Below, one piece after another: positions 57,582 to 64,000 of a DNA stretch of 64,000 bases (the first letter of the stretch is position 1; each line of letters opens with the position of its first letter). The translations under genes were made by a program, and so were the position numbers. Source of the stretch: Pseudeuparius sepicola (taxonomy: Eukaryota > Arthropoda > Insecta > Coleoptera > Anthribidae); contig OY987299.1 in the NCBI GenBank assembly GCA_963920635.1, positions 29,838,901-29,902,900 on the forward strand. Reading direction: 5' to 3'. Below the pieces are notes generated by a model that saw only the letters and a list, made by a program, of their open reading frames with translations, did no database searches and had not been told where the DNA came from.

Positions 57582-58205
57582 GTGAGTGTCAGAGCCGGGC
57601 GGATCAGTGTACCGTAGCCTTGGCGTTCTACCGCCTTAACTTTCTTGTTTTCGAATTTAGAAAACAGTTGTAAATACGTGAATAACAGAAAATTTTCTTG
57701 CGAAAAAAAATTGAGTGTCGCGTTTCGGAGATATAGACATAGACGTAACTAGGGGGGGGGGCTAGGGGGGCTTAGCCCCCCCTACATTTCTATTAGCCCT
57801 CCCTAAAGTGTAAAGGATGTGCTTTTCGTAAACAGAATAGATCTAACATTCTGACAACGCAACGTTACGCAACACGGCGAACACCCCACGCGCCTTTTTA
57901 AATCACCAGTTTCGACGAATCGCTTGCTCTTGCGGAATCTTGCGCCTTGTGCCCCCACAAAATCCGACTGAAATTTAAACGCGCAAGCGAGAGCGAACAC
58001 ACCGTGCCTGCTGCCGAGAGAAAGAGAGACGAGACGGGCGTCGGAGAATGTACTTTTGCTGTGCCAGACTCCAGACTTTTATTTTGTTATTCATCCAGTG
58101 TGTTGTTGTTTCGTTATAATATGTACTATGTAAATAATCTTGCATCACAAAATAGCAGACATTCCCAACATTTTTTCTCTGGTTTCTACTCGGAAACCAG
58201 ATAAA

Positions 58206-59474
58206 ATGGCACAAACAGATTTCTAATATCTTTTTCGTTTTTGTGTTATTTTGTTGCGTTTTCGATTTTATTTTTTTCTGAAGTTGTTATCACAGATATA
58301 AAAAAAAAGAAAAACTCTTTCTTGTGGCACTTTTTAACGGGCTTTAAGATGGCTTTTTTAGATTTGTTCTACAACGTTTCGTTTTTGAGAAACCATCTTC
58401 AACTTTTTTTTTTTTAATACGGACCTGGATTTTTTTGCAGATTTTGAAAGCACTTTTCATTGCAAATACCATGATGTATGACACGAAATATGTTTAAAAT
58501 GTTTTGAGACAATTATACTGAAAATCACTTTTTTTCCATTCATTTTTTTCTATTGCAGCCCTGTATTTAATAATAAGAAGTCTAAATATTAATCAGTATT
58601 GACAACAATTTAACTTGCAGTTTATTTTGACTTCGAAAATTTGATATTTTTAAATACGGCCCTGTCTGGTAAGTGTCTTCCTCTGTTGTTGTACAGAGCA
58701 AACAGTGTCGCATTGTGTTTTGGAGTAAATTCTTCGCTTTTTCTAATTGTGGGTATTGCCATTTATTAATTATTGCAACAATACATTCGTTCGGCCTCTA
58801 CACTATTTCTGTGACACAAGTTATAACATGCTGACATGTTAAATTTGTCGTCATTTAAAAAAGCAGCCTCCATTTCTAATGATACAAATTGTTAACTAAA
58901 TGATACAGTGGGTGTTGGGGGGTTATGGTTTCGTTGTTTCAAAGCCTTGTAGGTGGAGGATTTTTATTAATTTTTTATTATCGTATGTGACTGTTATTAG
59001 TCTTTTCCTTCCTTTTTTTAGTTCTCCAATTGAAAGATAAGTTGTAAGTTAAATTGTTGACAATACTGATTAATATTTAAACTACTTATTATTAAATACA
59101 GAGCCGCATTAGAAAAAAATGAATGAAAAAAAAAGAAATTTTCAGTATAATTGTCTCAAAACATTTTAAAAAAATTTCGTGTCATACATCATGGTATTTT
59201 CAATGAAGAGTGCTTTCAAAATCTGCAAAAAAATCCAGGTCCATATTTAAAAAAATTAAGTTGAAGATGCGGTTTCTCAAAAACGAAACGTTGTAGAACA
59301 AATCTAAAAACGCCATCTTAAATCCAGTTAAAAAGTGCCATAAGAAAGTGTTCTTCTTTTTTTTATATGTGATAACAACTTGAGAAAAAAATAAAATCGA
59401 AAACGCAAAATTTTTACTTTTTTCAAAATAACTCAAAAACGAAAAAAAATATAATAGAAATCTGTTTGTGCCAT
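58206..59474. repeat. 1.27-kb foldback in Fer1 intron 2
   Basis: ATGGCACAAACAGATTTCTA is inverted at the right. The arms span about 58206-58660 and 59030-59474 with scattered differences. The centre is AT-rich. It is non-coding. Confidence 0.85.
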
Positions 59475-59699
59475 ATTACTGACCTCAAAATTGCGCAACT
59501 TTTTCCCCATTTAATCGTTGCTCTATCTCTCACCGTTTGCAATATCCCCATGCTGTTCATTCTTATCCGGGACACAGTGTATATAATACATGTTATATGA
59601 GTAGTATAGCTATGACAGTTCAAGCGCATTTTCCCCATGTACCTACTTATTTCTTATGGAGGCTAAAATGTGGTCAAAACATGACCAACCGCCGCGACT

Positions 59700-59780
59700 T
59701 CACGAGACCCCCACGTTTCGTCAACGTTTCCACGAAAACGTCAACAAAAACGTCAATGAAAACGTCAACGTTTTTTATAT
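59700..59780. repeat. Short AAAACGTCAA tandem repeat
   Basis: Four to five units of AAAACGTCAACA-type, 12 bp each, slightly degenerate. Confidence 0.7.
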
Positions 59781-59844
59781 TACAATTTTTTTATACCCCC
59801 GATTTTTACGAAAAAATTTAGCGTTTCTTTAATTTGACACCATA

Positions 59845-59890
59845 GCGTTAATCCATTGACATACTTTATTAGTATGTCAATGCGTTAATC
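59845..59890. repeat. 28-bp palindromic insert with 9-bp direct repeats
   Basis: GCGTTAATC at 59845-59853 and 59882-59890 flanks CATTGACATACT-TTATT-AGTATGTCAAT, an 11-bp stem with a 5-nt loop. The structure looks like two joined transposon ends with a 9-bp target duplication. Confidence 0.75.
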
Positions 59891-61185
59891 AGGACATCTC
59901 AAAATGGGTTGACGGAAAAAAGATCGAAAATCAAAAAGTCGAATCACAATCGGCCGAATCACAAAATGTCGAAAACAAAATATAGAAACTAAAAAAGATC
60001 GAATCACAAAAGGTCGAAACACAAAAGGTCGAATCACAAAAGGTCGAATTACAAAAGGTCGAATCACAAAAGGTCGAATTACAAAAGTTCGAATCATATA
60101 AAATGTCGAATCACAAAAGGTCGAATTAATAAAAAAATAGTTCTAATTTTTAGCTAATAATTGAAAATGATGATTGGCGGGAAAAAGGTCGAAAACTCAA
60201 AGGTCGAAAATAAAAGGTAGAAACACAAAAGCGGGAAAAGCTTCTTATGTGTAAACGAAAATTATTGTCAGTAGGCAGTAGGTAGCCATAAGTGACTTCA
60301 GCTTAGACCAGAAGTGAGCGTCCCAGTTTTTGAGACACCCTGTATATAGTTCGACCTTTTGTGATTCGACCTTTTGTGCTTGTATCTTTTGTTTTTAGAT
60401 CTTTTGATTACTCGACCTTTTCTGTTTTCGAGATTTTTTAAAATTTCAACCTTTTGTGTTTCGACTAGGCCTGAGACAAAATATCGATAAAATCGAAAGT
60501 ATCGATACTATCGATTTTATCGATTCTCGATATTCAATTTCGATAAATCGAAATATCGATCTTATCGATCTTTTCGATTTTATCGATCTTTTCGATCTTT
60601 TCGATCTTTTCGATTTTATCGATCTTTTGATTTTATCGATATTTTCGATTTTATCGATCTTTTCGATTTTATCGATCTTTTCGATTTTTTCGATATTTTC
60701 GATCTTTTCGATTTTATCGATCTTTTCGATTTTATCGATCTTTTCGATTTTATCGATATTTTTGATTTTATCGATCTTTCCAATTATATCTATCTTTTGA
60801 AATTGTTTGCGAAAATAAAGGAAATTGCTGCACCCATTGCGTCCAGACCGCGTCCGCAGCAAGCCGATCGGCCTTTTTTTGTTTAGCTTCTTAAATAAAA
60901 TTGATTATATCGATTTTATCAATAAGATCAATTATATCGATAAGATCGATTTTATCGATAAGATCGATTTTATCAACATGATCGATAAGATCGATTGTAT
61001 CAATAAGATCGATTGTATCGATAAGATCGATTATATCGATTTTATCGATAAGATCGATTTTATCGATAAGATCGATTTTATCGATTTATCGATTTTATCG
61101 ATACTTTTTCAGTATCGATTTCCGATACTGAAATTCGGAGATCGAACAGCCCTAGTTTCGACCTTTTTTCCGCCATCTTCAAAAT
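59891..61185. repeat. AAAGGTCGAATCACA minisatellite in inverted flanks
   Basis: At 59915-60240, about 15-bp units (AAAAGGTCGAATCAC) repeat with changes. Inverse units lie at 60350-60465 and 61155-61170. Outer words GACGGAAAAAAGATCGAAAA and TTTCGACCTTTTTTCCGCC are inverted. A hAT-like element sits inside (60466). Confidence 0.75.
60466..61154. mobile_element. hAT-type element filled with ATCGAT repeats
   Basis: Ends TAGGCCTG and CAGCCCTA (one mismatch as TIR) with a perfect 8-bp repeat GTTTCGAC (60458-60465 and 61155-61162). Nearly the whole interior is TTTTATCGATCTTTTCGATT-type simple repeat, in one orientation to 60790 and the opposite after 60890, around a 90-bp GC-richer core. It is non-coding. 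Confidence 0.85.
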
Positions 61186-62500
61186 GTACCAAATTTGGAC
61201 AAACAATATAGAGGGTGTTCTACCCCGTGTTAACGTTGAGCAAAATAGGGACTTTAATTAAAGGCACCTGGCGAGTCAAATGTGCCATGGAATTGTTTCA
61301 AACAGTTAAAGAATTAACAACAACATTAAAATCATGTATATGTGTTACAATACTTGTTGTTAAAACTATTATTTAGCCACTCAACGACAGCTCGAGTTCC
61401 ATGGCTCCATCTAACTGCATCATTAAATCTCTTCTTTCTCGCAATGGTAAATCTTCGAGGGCGTTTTGAAATCCGCCTCTCAAAAATTCCAAAACAATTA
61501 CAAAAACTTCTTTAATTTTAAATGATACTTTAGTTCGTCTATACTTCAATTTTCGTCCTTTGGAAAGCCCAAAACAAATAAAAGTCCACCGCCTGCCGTC
61601 AAGCAAAGAAAACCTAGCGACTTCAAGTTATTATTACGATTTGACTTACAGCAAAGACAATCCTAGATGGGATTGTCTTTGCTTACAATCAGGTATTCCA
61701 CTAAGTTCTAGCTTTCCTCGACGATTCTAGACATCTTGAGGCTTCAAATTGTAGAAAGAAACAATAATAACTTCTTTCGCTTCTTCACTTCGAACTTTTA
61801 CAAATGTTTCAGTTTTGCAGATATAAAACAAATTTATAAAAAAAAGCTGTCGCCAGCGCTTCGAGCAGTCTGCTTCCGTACACTGCCTCGTCGTAGAAAT
61901 ATCACGAAGATACCACTACCCGCACTATAAAACTACCTAATTCTCTTAAGTTTCTTACATGTAAAATCAACTGACAGGGAGTGACAGGCCACGCCACCCA
62001 GACCCGCAAGCCATGTTGCCAGTTTTCTCAACTTCAAGGCTTCCCTAAAGTCGGCTGTGCCTAGAGAAATATTTTTACGGTGTCAGGTGTGGGGTGTCAA
62101 TCACATGTGATGGAAATAAAAGAGCTATCAGTTTTGTGTAGTATATTAATTATTTACTTTACCACGTGATGCGCAAAGTTTCAACTTCGCATATTTTTAA
62201 AATGACTCATTTTATTCATGTTCATAAGAAATAAAATTTGTCCACATACATGTTGCCGACAGCGAAAGTGACGTTAGATTTCGTATTTTTTTAAGAATTA
62301 TTATTTTTCCCAAGGTTTTCCTAACCTATAAAATAAAACACTGCTTGTAAAATCTTATGATTAAAATGAAGACAGAGATGTTTGTACTAAATTTTTGCCA
62401 GGTAAAATGTTATTAGATTTTATGCTATACAACTTAAAAAAATACGAAATCTAACGTCACTTTCGCTGTCGGCAAGCCCCTCTTAATAATTATGTACTTT
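61186..62500. other. Fer1 intron 2, no recognised gene
   Basis: Includes the hairpin AGCAAAGACAATCC / GGATTGTCTTTGCT-type (61642-61683) and a 77-codon minus-strand open frame (61373-61606) without recognisable motif. 62270-62290 and 62453-62475 are inverted (AGCGAAAGTGACGTTAGATT), ends of a small TIR element of about 200 bp. Confidence 0.5.
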
Positions 62501-62514
62501 TTTTTATGGGCTAG

Positions 62515-62777
62515 ACAACGACGGCCATTGACCCAGATCCAAGGTTTATTTCACCCTCCTTCGACTCGCTGGCAGGAGTTGTCTGGCTCGGAGCCATCTC
62601 CTTGCCAGCTGTATATTGTTAATATACTTAATCCTAACTTAAACCTAAAGACAAACACACAAACATAAATACAAACACAACACCCATGGCACATACCGTG
62701 GTGGGACTCGAACTCACGACGTACGGTGCCAAAGCGTGGGTCTAATCCAAAGACCCACTCGGACACCGCCGCCCCAA
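62515..62777 (-). repeat. tRNA-derived SINE
   Basis: On the minus strand the head has an A box (GGTGTCCGAGTGG) and B box (GAGTTCGAGTCCC) with a long class II-like variable region, suggesting a Leu/Ser-type tRNA origin. A T/G-rich body and further unique tail follow to about 62515. It sits 170 bp upstream of exon 3. Confidence 0.75.
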
Positions 62778-62949
62778 TTATGTACTTAATACGTATAGCC
62801 AAATTTTTACTCAATTAAATTAACACCTTGAATCTGTAGGGGATCTTGTCTTGGCCAAAAATTGTATTAGGAACTTTACCCGGACAACGGATTATAAAAA
62901 AAAATACATTTTTTGACAATAATTTTTTTACGGAATTTTACATCTACAG

Positions 62950-63104
62950 GTTCCGGAGGACTGTACACCGCCCATTCGTTGTCTTGGTCCAGAGTGAAAG
63001 AGTCCAACCCCAATGGAGTAATGCATGCCAAAGTTTGGGTGCCAGAAGACCCGAGGACCAACAAAGAAGGTTCCAGTTCGTCTTTCAACAATATGTCAGA
63101 TTAA
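62950..63104 (+). CDS. Fer1: PTF1A/Fer1 bHLH factor, exon 3 (RBPJ-binding tail)
   Basis: The acceptor TTTACATCTACAG joins in phase 1 to exon 2. It encodes residues 189-239, including AHSLSW and AKVWVPEDPR, then SSFNNMSD and stop. Both tryptophan motifs are the C-terminal boxes through which vertebrate PTF1A contacts RBPJ/RBPJL. Their presence supports a conserved trimeric PTF1 complex with Su(H) here. The 5.4-kb intron before it is full of repeats. Possible poly(A) signals AATAAA lie at 63323 and 63377. Confidence 0.93.
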
Positions 63105-63666
63105 TTGGCAAGTCCAAGTGATCGTTCCGGTGTTAACATCTAATTTCCATTCTTCTTATCTAAACTATAAATTTAAATTGAAATTTGAGCTAAGTTTGTA
63201 CAAAAAAAAAAAACTATTAAAATAGTGAACGTTACATTGCTTAGGTACCTGCACTGGAGTTTTCACTACCAACACAACATATTCTACATTATACTCGTAA
63301 TAATATAGTTTTATTATCCCGAAAATAAAAATCGGTTTAAAATGAAACATCTCATAGTTTCCATAAGAAGTTAATACAAATAAATCACTGTTCTAAATTA
63401 TTTATTTAAAAACTGTCTTGTTTAACAACGTAGCGTTTTCGCATTAGAAGACATACCTACCTACCTAGTCATTCGTGTAATATTTATCGTTTAGATAATA
63501 GGTGCTAATTGTTAGGTATATAAATATAAATACAAAAATAATAAGTAAGAGGGCTACGAAAAGTTGTAAATAACATTATTTTAATAGGTTTCTCAAACAT
63601 GTTGTAGTATATAATGTCTCGCATTCTAGTCTTTATAAAATGTACCAGTCTAGTCATGCAGTAATA

Positions 63667-63879
63667 CACTCAGGTGCACAAAAACCGGGCCATCTAATAT
63701 ATTTTCGTATCCTCGTTTCAAATGAACAACAATATATTTTCCTTTATTTATGTTATTGTTTATTAAAACAAGATTAGGAAGTCCTTTATATCAATAAAAA
63801 ATCAAGTTTAAACTGAAAAAGATATATACAACCGATTTTGAAAAAATATTAGGTGGCCCGTTTTTTTTGCACCTGAGTG
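63667..63879. mobile_element. Mariner-like MITE downstream of Fer1
   Basis: CACTCAGGTGCACAAAAACC is inverted at the right (TTGCACCTGAGTG), with TIRs of about 30 bp. TA precedes the left end; the right flank is CA, perhaps mutated. It may fall within or just past the Fer1 3' UTR. Confidence 0.75.
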
Positions 63880-64000
63880 CAATTATCTGTAGATAATGTT
63901 TTTGTAAATATGTAAAATAAAAAAATATCTTCCGTTCAAATAAGTGATTTTATTCATCCCGTTTATAATAAAATTCAAAAATCCCACAATAAGGTCACAG

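Noticed and set aside
59885..60097. Repetitive 70-codon minus-strand frame
   Set aside because: It is the translation of the AAAGGTCGAATCACA minisatellite.
60446..61211. Long Ile/Asp/Lys/Phe-rich open frames
   Set aside because: They are translations of the ATCGAT simple repeat in the hAT-like element.
61373..61606. 77-codon minus-strand frame in Fer1 intron 2
   Set aside because: No motif, splice bounds or start context could be supported; it may be chance.
1..64000. CRISPR arrays, bacterial operons or an integrated virus
   Set aside because: Direct repeats found are transposon target copies, minisatellites or microsatellites. The splice signals and gene structures are eukaryotic. No viral structural or replication genes were recognised.

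Overview
The window is AT-rich animal DNA, almost certainly from an insect. It has spliced genes, an arthropod-type start context (CAAAATG), Jockey and R4/Dong LINEs, an insect-type Crypton, and many long foldback elements with ACAGGGTG-like ends. I cannot fix the order; the repeat style and base composition would suit Hemiptera, but that is inference.

The one host gene I can reconstruct is a PTF1A/Fer1 (p48) bHLH transcription factor on the + strand, in three coding exons: 49527-49735, 57226-57581 and 62950-63104. They join in frame to 720 nt (239 aa). The protein has the bHLH domain and, in the last exon, the two tryptophan motifs that bind RBPJ in vertebrate PTF1A. A GC-rich block at 46030-46414 ending in a GTAAGT donor may be its non-coding first exon. 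A GC-rich open segment at about 27337-27613 (-) looks like an exon of an unrecognised gene.

Nearly everything else is mobile DNA. Region 1-7.3 kb holds small TIR elements and two foldbacks. Region 7.3-19.6 kb is a stack of nested insertions. A dispersed hairpin/5S-like repeat is split by a Jockey LINE (about 7544-19240, -). The Jockey ORF2 is split by a 7.7-kb TIR element (10009-17719) with a perfect 7-bp target duplication. That element carries a broken THAP-domain gene, which is split by a hAT element (11027-12355), which is split in turn by a MULE-like element (11079-11752). A second hAT (16127-17036) and another TIR element (12653-13132) also sit inside it. Region 20.7-26.3 kb holds three R4/Dong copies arranged in one TTA microsatellite. 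Region 32.5-39 kb holds a large foldback and a tyrosine recombinase (Crypton) gene inside long terminal inverted repeats. Region 40-48 kb holds more foldbacks and a 90-bp minisatellite. The introns of the Fer1 gene hold at least four long foldbacks, a hAT filled with ATCGAT repeats, a tRNA-derived SINE, and a duplicated copy of the exon 2 splice acceptor.

The most interesting signal is a set of 22-32 bp micro-insertions. Each starts CGTYGA or CGTTGACT and ends in its inverse, and most are flanked by 7-bp direct repeats. They match the ends of the 7.7-kb element and of two 180-bp MITEs with 7-bp target duplications. They look like excision footprints of a P-like (THAP transposase) family. Three lie in tandem at one site in the Jockey reverse transcriptase, each a multiple of three with its repeat, so the reading frame is kept. 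Two others break the THAP exons of the 7.7-kb element itself.
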